From positions 22,731,745-22,795,744 of the forward strand of contig NC_136015.1 in the NCBI RefSeq assembly GCF_048128805.1: a DNA stretch of 64,000 nucleotides, given 5' to 3'. The notes under the pieces are model-generated. The model did not search any database. It saw nothing but the letters and a program-made list of their open reading frames with translations, and had not been told where the DNA came from. Below, piece after piece: positions 1-21,917 of this stretch (its first letter is position 1; each line of letters starts with the position of its first letter). The DNA comes from Centroberyx gerrardi (lineage: Eukaryota; Chordata; Actinopteri; Beryciformes; Berycidae). Made by a program: the position numbers and the translations under genes.

Positions 1-64
1 GTCAGGTGTAAGAAGTAAACTAAATGTGTCTCTCCTCCTCCATCAGCTCTGATCTCAGTCTTAC

Positions 65-10417
<10,353 letters not shown>

Positions 10418-10532
10418 CGTGCTTTGATAAAGAAGTAGGCCTAGCTACATTTTAAAATTATGAATACATCGCCCGCTGGTTTAAACTTTGTCTCTGGTCC
10501 GCAGATCGTTACACAGTCAAGAGTCCAATTCC

Positions 10533-10594
10533 AGCCAATAGAAATTCAGGAAAGACTGTTACATCATGGGTTGAAGCGCATTGAAAGTGAAACT
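10533..10594 (-). promoter_or_regulatory. MHC class I promoter module: ISRE, X2-like site, CCAAT/Y box
   Basis: Read on the minus strand, toward the class I leader exon: AGTTTCACTTTCAA (10581-10594) fits the interferon-stimulated response element AGTTTCNNTTTC. TGATGTAA (10559-10566) resembles the X2/CRE half of the MHC X box. ATTGGCT (10533-10539) is an inverted CCAAT (Y box). The X2-to-Y gap is about 19 bp, as in conserved class I SXY promoters, and the module ends about 115 bp from the start codon. Matches are seen; activity is inferred. Confidence 0.72.
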
Positions 10595-10629
10595 ATAGGC
10601 TAGGGAGACACTAGAAGATTTATAAAATC

Positions 10630-11441
<812 letters not shown>

Positions 11442-11466
11442 GCTCTCTCTCTCTTTCTCTCTGTTG

Positions 11467-11498
<32 letters not shown>

Positions 11499-11508
11499 CT
11501 CGCTCTCT

Positions 11509-11543
<35 letters not shown>
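11442..11543. repeat. Compound (CT)n/(AC)n microsatellite
   Basis: CT units with TTGCT and GACTCTCG interruptions, then about 15 AC units. Confidence 0.92.
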
Positions 11544-11545
<2 letters not shown>

Positions 11546-11711
11546 GTGAATTGTACTGTCTTTGTCATTTGAAAAAAATCGAAAAGGTAATAAATATATT
11601 TCACCATAAAAACATTTTATTTTAATTGCTGGTGTTATTGACTTAACTTACATGCAACAGGGTGTTTGTGAATATGTATGGTAGGAAACTAAATTGAATT
11701 AAAGCGATGAT

Positions 11712-13019
11712 CGGGCCCTCGCACTTCGCACACGTCGGGGTGTGCCACAGCCTTTTCAGTATATAACGTGTCATTTCCTGTGTTGCCAGTAGGTGGCGCT
11801 ATGACTATAATTCCAATTTGGCCTGTAGATGTCTTCAGGCCGGGACTGTCATCAAACGTGTGAAGTTTGGGGCAGATTTGACCACGTACAGTGGAGTTAC
11901 AAAGCACTTCCTGTGTTGGCAGGAGGTGGCGCTATGACTATGATTGAAAATTGGCCTGTAGATGTCTTCAGGCTGGAACACTTAGCAAACATGTGAAGTT
12001 TGGGGCAGATTTGACCATGTACAGCGGACTTACATACCATTTCCTGTTTCGTGGCGAAACATAGAAATTCGACGCCTCGCCCATGACTATAACTGAATAT
12101 TGGCATATAGATGTATTCAGGCCGGGGCACTTAGCAAACGTGTGAAGTTTGGGGCAGATTTTACCATGTACAGTCGAGTTACAAAGCACTTCCTGTTTCG
12201 TGGCGAAACATGGTAATTCGACGCCTCACCCATGACTATAACTGAATATTGGCATGTAGATGTGTTCAGGCCGGGAGTCTTATCAAACATGTGAAGTTTG
12301 GGGCAGATTTGACCATGTACAGTGGAGTTACAAACCACTTCCTGTGTTGCCAGTAGGTGGCGCTATGACCATAACTAAATATTGGCCTTTAGATGGGTTC
12401 AGGCCGAGACACTTAGCAAACATGTGAAGTTTGGGGCAGATTTGACCATATACAGTGGAGTTATAAACCACTTCCTGTTTTGTGGTGAAGCATGGAAATT
12501 CGACGCCTCGCCACGCCCACGCCGTTGTACGAAAACTCAAGCTTTTACCAACTTGTCAACATCAAGGTCTTTTATATCCGCTGAGCAAGTTTGAGGTGGA
12601 TCCGATTAACCTCCTTGGAGGAGTTCGTTAAAGTATGACCCCTGTAAATGGCCAAAAATGCCACAATAAATGCAAAATGGCTGATTTCCTGTTGGGTTTA
12701 GGTCATGGCACCTATTGAGGTTTTTTTTAAGTCTGGACATGATACATGTGCCTACAAAATTTCGTCCATGTAGGTGAAACGTAGCGCGAGGGGTATTTTT
12801 TTGAAATTTTGTAGGGGGCGCTATTGAGCCATTTTGCCACACCCATGCACAAGACCCATAAAATCTAGAATTTCTCACCACTTCTGAGGCATGTGCAAAG
12901 TTTCGCAACTTGTCGAGCACCTTTAGCCCCTCAAAAATGCGAATCATTCGGCAGAAAAAGGAAAATAATAATTCCTTGCATTACAATAGGGCTTTGCACC
13001 GGTCGGTGTTCGGGCCCTA
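11712..13019. mobile_element. Non-autonomous repeat element built of ~130-160-bp internal tandem units
   Basis: Five diverged units carry the shared block GTGAAGTTTGGGGCAGATTT followed by ACCATGTACAGTGGAGTTAC and CACTTCCTGTTT. A non-repetitive tail (12540-13019) ends GGTGTTCGGGCCCTAATA, while the left end begins near CGGGCCCTCGCACTTCGCAC, so both ends carry GGGCCC. The several roughly 70-codon minus-strand ORFs repeat the same peptide and follow the unit length; they are not genes. Family not assigned. Confidence 0.7.
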
Positions 13020-13116
13020 ATAACTACCGCTAAGTAAACAAACCACTATCTTTTGCACAGAAATACATCTGCAGAAAAGTTGTTTCAGTGGAAAAAGGAT
13101 ACAAAGTAGAGAAGAA

Positions 13117-13219
13117 GAAAAAATGGGCGTTCTTGTATCCCACGAACCAATCAAAGAAATGGGCGTTCCCGTCCTCTACGAACCAATCAAAGCAGTGGGC
13201 GTTCCCGTCCGCTACAGGA
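13117..13219. repeat. 36-bp direct repeat, three copies, with CCAAT and GGGCG motifs
   Basis: Two full copies of AAATGGGCGTTC...CGAACCAATCAAAG and a third diverged copy end in an inverted GGAACGCCCC. Each full copy has a CCAAT box and a GC-box-like GGGCG. It lies between the divergently arranged MHC class I and slc39a7 genes. Confidence 0.8.
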
Positions 13220-14290
13220 ACGCCCCACCGCGGCTGCAATCAGACTCTACTGGAGAGTGTGGGGGTTCGGGGATGGTAGGCAGTGGACCAAATCACTGTG
13301 AGGCATATGGCGGGGGACGCAATCTTTCGAAACTTAAAAAGCATCGTTTTGCGTCTATAATTAGCACAAGTGCTTTCAATGCATATTATTTTATTTAAAA
13401 TTATATAGTTATGTTTACAATGATATACTGAGGGGGACAACCCCCCTGTCCCCCCTGTAATTTTCGCCCATAAGAACAAAATAGGAGTTTAAAATGATTT
13501 TACTATAAGCTAAAGTTATTTACAAGCTTCTGCCAAAATGTGTATATATTTTATTTTTAATTAATTTATTATATATTTTTATGAGTACCAATTGATTCTA
13601 CAAGTGTACACAGTTTTGCAGTATGGCGGACTTTGAGGGCATGACATGATTTTTCTTAAACTGCTTGGGCCTAAATGTTAGTGTGTTGTAAAAGTGAGGT
13701 CTGTAGGAGTGTTTTGGCATCTTGTGCAGTAACAATGAAACGTGATCTGTACAGTGTCCACTTCTGTCTGTGTTCTGTATGGCTGCTGCAAAGTGTAATA
13801 TACAGTATACAGCCTTTATAGTCAAAACATTTCTACACGTTCAAACTTTTATTTTGAAGGCTAAACGCCCTAACATTATTTTCTGGTTATTCTGGCGACA
13901 AGACCGCATCTGGAGGGAGAGAAGCATAGGAAGGAAAGAAAACACTTTGCATCTGACATCCTGCTTTCCTTCAGGATGCTGCTGCCTGGGGAAGGATGAT
14001 TCAAACTACTCGGTACATCTCGCGATGTTTCTTTGAGACTTTATTATCCCTCGTATGTCTCCTTTCCATTATCACAATGCTTGAAAACATTTTTCATGAG
14101 TCAGTACGCTTACAAAAAGTTCAGAAATACATTCAATTCACAATAAAGTTGGTTCAAGCAAAAACAAATGTCCTTATCCATCTAACTAGAGACATCGAGG
14201 GAACAAGGAAGGAGGCATGTTTTGGAATGGAACGTGATCCCGCGAGGTTTCGATCAGTTGACTAAATGCCACGTCTGAGAAATAATACCT
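13220..14290. other. Intergenic, upstream of slc39a7
   Basis: AT-rich in its first half, with a C-run palindrome-like GGGGGACAACCCCCC near 13432-13447. No ORF with recognisable homology. Probably old transposon sequence plus distal promoter. Confidence 0.5.
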
Positions 14291-14387
14291 ACCAGTACAG
14301 CGTTGGCAAAAACACTTTACCCTATACCTTGCACGTAGGACATACTTAGTCAACGGTTCAGCAGACAGTCACATTTGACGAAGTCCG
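14290..14387 (+). other. slc39a7: Probable slc39a7 5' non-coding exon
   Basis: A strong donor (GTCCG then GTGAGAAC) at 14388 could pair with the acceptor CTTTGCTCCAG at 15039, ten bases before the start codon. The exon's 5' edge is not defined by sequence. The intervening intron begins with moderately GC-rich first-intron sequence. Confidence 0.45.
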
Positions 14388-15047
14388 GTGAGAACGAATT
14401 GTTTATTTTTATTGTGTTTTGCAAGAAGTGATGTTGCTCCTGCTGCAGCAACAACACATTAGCAAGTTGGTTAGCTAGCTAGCAGGCTTCCTTAACAACT
14501 TAAGTAAACCGGTGGCCAGCGGGCATTGTTTGATGTCCTGCTTTGCTGTTTACTATGAGATTAACGTTGACGCCTTTGAAAGCCAAGCGATTATCTGGTT
14601 TACATCTACATCACCTCGAGAAGCCGCTAGCAAATGAAACAAAGCTAAATCAAACTTTATCGTTAACTGTTAGCTGGCTAGGAACGTAACGTTACAGTTA
14701 TAACACAGTGTACACATCAGCAGGTAACGTTAGCTATTATCAAATAATGTTAGTCTCACCGCTGAGTCTATTAAATGCACAGTCTATTAGATGTAATGAA
14801 TTATCTATTAAGCCAGCTAATGAATGCCTATGTCTATGTATGTCTGAAAACGGCAGTTTTGCTGCATAGCCAACCAAAGCCAGTGTGTATAACATGCAGT
14901 CCTAATTGACTGGAAAAGTCCCGTTTTGAAGCAACAGTGGCCAAACCTCAGTGCATGTAAACACTGGCTTTCATCATTAGCCAAACTGTGAGTTTGTGTT
15001 TATCTGTGTTCTTCTTCTCCACTTTTCTCTTTGCTCCAGGGGATAAT

Positions 15048-18000
15048 ATGGCCTCAGTACGTCTGCTGGCACTGACACTGGTCACATCCGCAGTACTGCT
15101 GCTAGCTTCCCAGTTAGCCGTAGCTCACAGCCATTCCCATGGCGACCACGGACACGCCCACTCCCACGGTCACCACGGCCACCATCACCACGGCCACTCC
15201 CATGGAGAAGGCGGTTGCCACGGACACTCTCACGGCGCTCAGGTGAAGATGCACCATGGAGCGAGCAAGTGGAGCGCTGAGGCCAACCTCCCTCCGCCAG
15301 AAGAGGAACACCACGGAGACGCACACTCCCACGATCACGGACACGCACACTCACATGATCACGGACACGCACACTCCCACGATCACGGACACGCACACTC
15401 ACATGATCACGGACACGGACATGCCCATCAGGAGGATGTGGTTCATGTGCACAAGGAGGAGAGTGGTCACGGACACACACACGGAGGGGAGAGGGTGAAG
15501 AGAGAGGCAGAGGGAGAGAAGAGGGACACGGTGGAGCTCTGGATGCAGGTCTGGTCCCAGTGAAGGAGGTGATGGGTGGAGAAGTGAGAATGGGAGTAGA
15601 TAGATGAGGATGGCGTGACGTTTGTAATTGGCCACAGCCCATAAAGTGCGGTACAAGAGATGTGCCCCGCTCAATTTAAAAAAATCGACTGGTGGTTGCT
15701 TTTTCTGTGTTCTAATAATTTATGTGAAATGTATATGGTGTTGTTAATTGCCCATAACCTTTTCATATCTGTCTCATTATAATTTAATTATCTGGAAGTC
15801 ACAAAATGCTAACAAGCCAGCAAACATCTGTGGAAGAAAAGAGTCATGTTAGCATTTTGAGGCTTCAAGAAAAAAATCATTTTATTGATCACGCTGTTGT
15901 TTCACAGCAACATCGATAGAGCTTATGTCTTCCTACACAAGTCTCTCAAGGTGTGTGTGTGTGTGGAGTGGGGTTTGGGCCTTGTTCTGAAATAGAGAAT
16001 ATGGTCCACAAAGTGAGTTTTGAAAGGCAGAAATTTCAACACCTGGCCAAATAGCCTACATGCAGATCACTGTGTGTCCTTCTTCCCCTTTTCTCCCAGT
16101 TGATTCTTGTGTTGCCTGCACATCACATCCCTGATGATCTCGCGGTCTGTTACCATCCCTGTTTCCAGGAGGTGTGAACCGATGAAAACTAAATCTCAGT
16201 TCCTTCCCTCCCTGTCTCCAGGCTGTCGGAGCCACCCTGCTGATCAGCGCCGCTCCCTTCCTCATCCTGTTTCTGATCCCAGTCCAGTCCAACACCGACC
16301 AGCACCAGAACCTGCTCAAGGTGCTGCTCAGCTTCGCCTCCGGGGGGCTGCTGGGCGACGCCTTCCTCCACCTCATACCGCACGCTCTGGGTAGGTGGTT
16401 GATTCATTCAAGTCTCTCTCTTTTTACTCTCTCTGGCTCGGTTTCCTCTTCTGTCTCTGTCTGAGTTGCTGTATTTGTTAACATTTATACATAGAGCATA
16501 GGCTAAATGTAGACAAAAGCCTTTACCTGCAGCCTGAATTAAACATATTTCACTTGCTTTTCATGGGATATAGACTGTCCCTCACAAAATATGATTAAAG
16601 CTGCACTAGGCAAGATTTATGTAAAAATACACCCACGCTTATCAGTCACAATCACAAATTAAGGCTGCTACAGAGAAAAGTGTCCCCCCTAATTAAAAGG
16701 CGATCGATCCACCCTTTTTCCCCAAATTAATTTCTGGCGTCAGCTATGGTTAATGGTGGGAAATCTTCTCCATTACAGGACGCGTTGAGCCAATACAAAC
16801 CTTTTTTTTGCCACTACAAAGAAGAAATTTTGGTTAGCGGCACATTACATGATTTCTGGGTAATGAAGTCCTTCAAAATTTCAAATGGCTATTTCCCGCC
16901 GCCACTTGGAGTCACGAAAGTGTGAAGTTTCTTAGTGCAGCTTAGCTTTAGGGCCGTACTGCTGTTTCCTCCTCCCTCTCGGTTTCTGTCTCCTGATACC
17001 TAATGCTATAGTAGCCAGGTACGAGCTATGTACGATGACAGACACGCAAGTGCAAGCACACACTCATGCTTATACTGACGTACATAGACACACCTCATAG
17101 CAGTGAGGTGTGTGTACTCTCTGGGGAGGTGATTCATGAACGTAAATAGGTATGTATCATTTACATACACTCTAGTAGTGCTGAAACGCTTAGTTGATTA
17201 ATCGTTTAATCGAGCGACAAAATTAATGGATTATAATTTTGATAATCGTTACTCTTTATCAAGCAAACATTTGCTGGTTACAGCTTCAAAAATGCTGAAA
17301 TTTGCTGCTTTTCTCTCTATCATATTATAAATAAAAGCTTTTCTGCAATCACTTTGGGCTCTGGTAACTTGTGATGGGCATTTGTCATTATTTTTGACAT
17401 TTTATAGACGAAATGATTAATCAATTAATCGAAAAAATAATCAATAGATTAATCGATAATGAAAACAATCGTTAATTGCAGCCTTACACTCTAGAATGAT
17501 TTTGATCACGCACACAAACATGCACAAACAAACTATTTTCAGTCATGCACTCGGAGTGATGAACACATCGACAACACATCAAGAAAAAATGAGGAAGCTT
17601 TGCTTTGTCTTTTTGACTTGATGTTGATCTCCGTTTCCTGCTGTACCGTATTTGTCTTTACAGAGCCTCACTCTCACCATGGAGACGAAGATCACAGCCA
17701 CTCACACGCCAGCGAAGAGTCACATGACCACGGCCACTCCCACGGTATGGAGTTCTCTGACAGCAGGAGAGGCGCGGCCCTTGCATTTCAGAACAAGAAA
17801 GAATCATATTATTTGTCTTTCACCAAGTCATTTCACCTGGTGCTCTGTATTTGCCGCAGCAGTCAGACTAAACAGATGTTTTGTGGGGTAATAGTGAATC
17901 GTACTTCTGCTCTGGAAGTGGCGGACTGTGTTTCCCTCCCTTCGTTACACCCACAAGTTGGTCCTCGCATATCGGTCAGTCACCCTCTGTCTTGCATGTG

Positions 18001-21000
18001 GGGGCTACAAAGGCAATTAAACACCTGTGAGTGTACACACAGGACATGCATCACACCCTGTAGTTCAGTGTTTCAGTTGAGATTACTGATTTGTACTGAA
18101 GTGATGAGACAAGATATGATAAAAAATAACAAAGAGAAAAAACACTATTCATAGCATTCTGTTACATCATCACACAGCCATCTTGGTAAAAAAATAACAG
18201 GTGATTGTAATAAATTAACAGGTGATTATAGTCAAATGACAGCCACAGCCAATGAGCTGTGTATATGGTAAAGCACCATGAAGGTAGGAAATGCACATGA
18301 CATCATGGGAATACTATGAATTGTGATTCGTTGTAGAAATACAAACGCCAGGGATTTTCGTCCTCATCTTTCCCATTTGACAACAGCTACAGCCACCTAT
18401 ACAAAAACCTTAGAAACTCACAGTACTGTTTATTTATTTATGTATTTATTTAGTAGTTTATTTGATAGCCACAGGGCAGTTAACATAATTACACTTTACA
18501 AATGAAATATAAAAGATGTATGCACATGGAGTTTGTAGCCACCGCTAATATCCAACCCTAGTCCCTAGTTGGGGCTTTAAATAAGTAAGGCACTGTAAGG
18601 CATTTTGGACAAAAACATGCAGTAAATGGTTAGAATCTGCAACATTTTCATATAAATAAATGTCTGTTTTGCTACTGTCACTAATTGCTTTAGCACGGAA
18701 ACAGTTCAACCTATAGTTGTTCATGAAAGCTTTTAAATTCTCTGTTCTAAACAGCCAGTGTCTGGTAGCTGTTTCCTGGGAAAAATCCTCTGTTGCACAG
18801 GAAGTGAAGCGTTTTACGATTCTGGTTTGTTTGGAATAAACAGAAGAAGAAGAACTGGGTAGTTAGCATGAGCAGCGATAGCCACCATGGCTGAACAGAC
18901 AGAGAAAACAGCGCCACCTACCGAAAGTCAAACATCTCACGTTTCCAACCAGCGTTCCCTCTCCTCCCTCTCCACAGGAGCTGCCCACGGCCACATGATG
19001 TCCGTCGGTCTGTGGGTTCTCGGTGGGATCGTGGCATTCCTGGTCGTAGAGAAATTTGTGCGTCTGCTGAAGGGAGGACACGGCCACGGGCATTCCCACG
19101 CCCACTCACACGGTACGCTGGCCGAAACGCAACTCATTCACCTGTTCACCTCTTGTTCTTTTGTGTATGTGTGTGTGTTCTCCATGGATGCACGTGACGT
19201 AATCGTTCACGACCAAACAGAAATCAATATTGCTGTTTTCAGACGTGTATCAGCTGCAAAAATGAGATTTTTATATATGAAGAAAAGAATGCTTATTTCC
19301 TTGTTGATGCCTGTGTATTTTTGAAATTAGACATTGCGGATTCAAAGGCTCAAGGGTGATGAAACTCACTGGACACACAAATGCCATGATGTAAACTTTG
19401 AATTCAACTTAGAAAAATGTCAAAGCTGCATTGTTTTGTTTTTCTGTGGTTTTCACAAGACTAGAATGTTACTTTACCTGAGATCTTTTTCATAAAAGAA
19501 GATAATTTCAAGAAGCAGGGTTGCTCAGTCAGCCAGATGAGTCTGATGATTACTTTGATATAATCTCCTGTGTTTTTAATGTCCAGAGTTCATGGGGTAT
19601 TAGGGCTACAAAACAAACAAAATAAGTAAATTTTTATCAAAGGTAGGCTAGCTGGGTTGTCCTGCTTATCCAGTCACCTGTCCACCTTCCCCTCCATCCC
19701 CTCCATCCCCCACATCCTCCCATTTTAACCGCGGTAGGAAATTACCACCAGCCACCAGCTAAGCCTTGGTAAATTATTTGTGTCACTTCTGCACGTCACC
19801 AATTATTGTTTTGTGCCTCTTCTAAAAATCTGTTTGTCCAGTAAAATAGTGGCTGGTAAACTCTGGAATCGACGTTGTTGCAGCGTGGAAAGATATTGAT
19901 TCATGACAGTAGCCATAGAGTCAGTAGCTGATGTCAGAGGATTGGAGATAATTTGAATTTTATTATGAATTATTACCTAAAATACTCTCCTCCCATTCTC
20001 AGCTGCTCCCAAGGAAAAGGAGAGCGATGGAGAGGAAGAAAAGGAGGAGGAGACGAAGAAAGGGGAGAAAGAAAGCAAAGACGAGAAGTTGCCAAAGAAA
20101 GAGGAGAAGAGCACAGGTGATGATTTTACAGGCCAACCTCTGGTTCTAAATAAGATAACGGCTCCCCAAGCTCCAAAAACAGTAACTTGTATAACATGCA
20201 ACAAATAGATGTTAACAATGCAAACATACTAGCAAACAATTATTTTTTCAGCCAATCAACATGCACTCGCTCATATGGCACTTGCATGGAGGGACAACTC
20301 CCAATGATAGACTATACCAACAAAATTATTTAAATGCAAATCTTTTTTAACTTTTGTTTTTCAGATATATAAATAAATACAATTTCAGTTTGTATGTACT
20401 AGGGTTAAACTGATATATCGGTTTGCTGATATATTGGGCCGATATGCTATTAAATATCGGATATCGGCCAGTCATTTCGTCCACCAGCAAAATTATGGAG
20501 CTTTCTCCCTGCAAAACCTTCTTTTCTTTTTGCATTTATTCATTTAATTGTTCAACAATGTTTGTTCATTCAAAGGCCAAATGAGTGGTGGAGAGTTGTA
20601 GTGTCCCATGATGGTCTAAATGCTACTTCAGAGGCTTTTCCTCCCTGACAAGAATAAAATTCCGGGCAGAAACACTGAAATCTTTTTTCTGGCATAAAAA
20701 TGGTCAAATTTAAAGATATTGAATGTTGGCACAAAATATCCTAAAATATTGGTATCGGCCTTCAAAAACCCCTCGTCAAGCATAACTTTTCTCTGTCCTC
20801 TCACCCCATTCTCTCACTAAATGCAGACATCAAGGTGTCGGGGTACCTGAACCTGGCAGCTGACTTCACGCACAATTTCACCGACGGCCTGGCTATTGGA
20901 GCGTCGTTCCTGGTCAGTCCAGCGGTGGGCGCCGTCACCACCGTCACCATCCTGCTGCACGAGGTGCCGCACGAGATCGGAGACTTCGCCATCCTTGTTC

Positions 21001-21917
21001 AGTCCGGCTGCACCAAGAGGAAGGTAGCTGACGGCTGAAGTTGGACTTTATAAGAGTTCATGTTAATATGAAGCATAAATAGCTGTAGTGAAGTTTGACT
21101 TTCCATCTCAGGGTGTCTGCTGTTCCTCAAAATGTCTGAAAAAGTCTTAAATTATCTAAATTGAAGCCTTGAAAAGCATTAAAATGTCTTGAAAGCATTT
21201 ACAGGTCTTACTTTTTTCACCATGTTATGCAGGTTTATTTTCAATTAAGTTTCATTTTTATGCAACTATAAAAATCATATTTGACAAAAATTATTTAAAT
21301 TCAGTGATTTTTTAGTCATGGCAGAGTTGGAAAGGAAGGCAAAGAAATCAGGACAATTGTGTAGTTTCACTCAAAGATGTGAATGGGACCGACAGTAGAC
21401 TTAGTTCTATTTTCTTATGTTGTATTTCATTACTTGCTCTTCCAGTTGGTCACATTTAAGTTTGACCCACATGCATGTCCACTCTTAGAAAGAGAACAGG
21501 GTTAATACAAAATGACACACATGGTGGACATCATGAACACCAACCAAAATCTTTAAATCAATAAATTAACGTCTGGAGAAAGTATGGAATTTTTAAATTG
21601 AAACTGCAGGAACCCTGACACGATCCCCGGTAACCGCTCTTCCTCTTCCTGTTTCCCATCAGGCCATGTGTCTACAGCTGCTGACAGCCTTGGGAGCCCT
21701 GGCCGGCACAGCCTGCTCCCTATTGGCCGAAGGCGTGGGCGCCGCGGCGACCGCCTGGATCCTGCCGTTCACAGCCGGCGGATTTGTTTATATCGCCACG
21801 GTGACCGTGCTTCCGGAGCTGCTGGCGGGGCGCTCCAGTTTCGGCCAATCGCTGATGGAGATTCTGGCCCTGCTGTTCGGAGTCGGCATGATGGTGTTGA
21901 TCGCCGAGTACGAGTGA
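15048..21917 (+). CDS. slc39a7: Zinc transporter SLC39A7 (ZIP7), complete, 7 coding exons
   Basis: Moves Zn2+ from the ER/Golgi lumen to the cytosol. Exons: 15048-15548, 16222-16390, 17664-17744, 18978-19112, 20003-20116, 20827-21023, 21663-21917; 483 residues (human about 469). Residues 1-26 form a signal peptide. A very His-rich luminal region (HGH, HSH, four [12 protein letters not shown] repeats) runs to about 160. TM segments follow in exon 2 ([35 protein letters not shown]), with a second His cluster in exons 3-4 and a charged cytosolic loop in exon 5 (possible CK2 site SDGEE). The LIV-1 signatures HNFTDG (349-354) and HEVPHEIGD (378-386) form the zinc site. C-terminal TMs end in AEYE. 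The start was chosen after the acceptor at 15039. slc39a7 lies in the vertebrate MHC region, matching the class I gene here. Confidence 0.96.
15319..15425 (+). repeat. slc39a7: Coding minisatellite, 24-bp unit, in slc39a7 exon 1
   Basis: About four units with GATCACGGACACGCACACTC encode HAHSHDHG repeats. The unit is a multiple of three, so copy-number change keeps the frame and changes the number of luminal histidines. Confidence 0.88.
17176..17486. mobile_element. hAT-like MITE with perfect 8-bp TSD
   Basis: Begins TAGTGCTGAAACGCTTAGTT and ends with the complement of TAAGGCTGCAATTAACG. It is flanked by CACTCTAG on both sides (17168-17175 and 17487-17494). The interior is rich in GATTAATCG motifs, a familiar teleost repeat. 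It lies in slc39a7 intron 2. Confidence 0.85.
20401..20772. mobile_element. Diverged ATATCGG-rich MITE copy
   Basis: Starts AGGGTTAAACTGATATATCG, the same family as the better-preserved copy at 44807-45214. The interior has repeated ATATCGG/GATATCGG motifs. The right TIR is not recognisable. It lies in slc39a7 intron 5. Confidence 0.6.

Noticed and set aside
13088..13279. ORF with repeated WAF..TNQS peptides
   Set aside because: Arises from the 36-bp repeat being a multiple of three; no start context, no homology.
14988..15047. In-frame upstream ATG extending slc39a7 by 20 residues
   Set aside because: The stretch is a pyrimidine-rich intron end with acceptor CTCCAG at 15039; the signal peptide at 15048 is the normal ZIP7 start.
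15082..15642. 186-codon minus-strand ORF
   Set aside because: Shadow of the His-rich slc39a7 exon; no domain and Arg/Ser-rich by codon complement.
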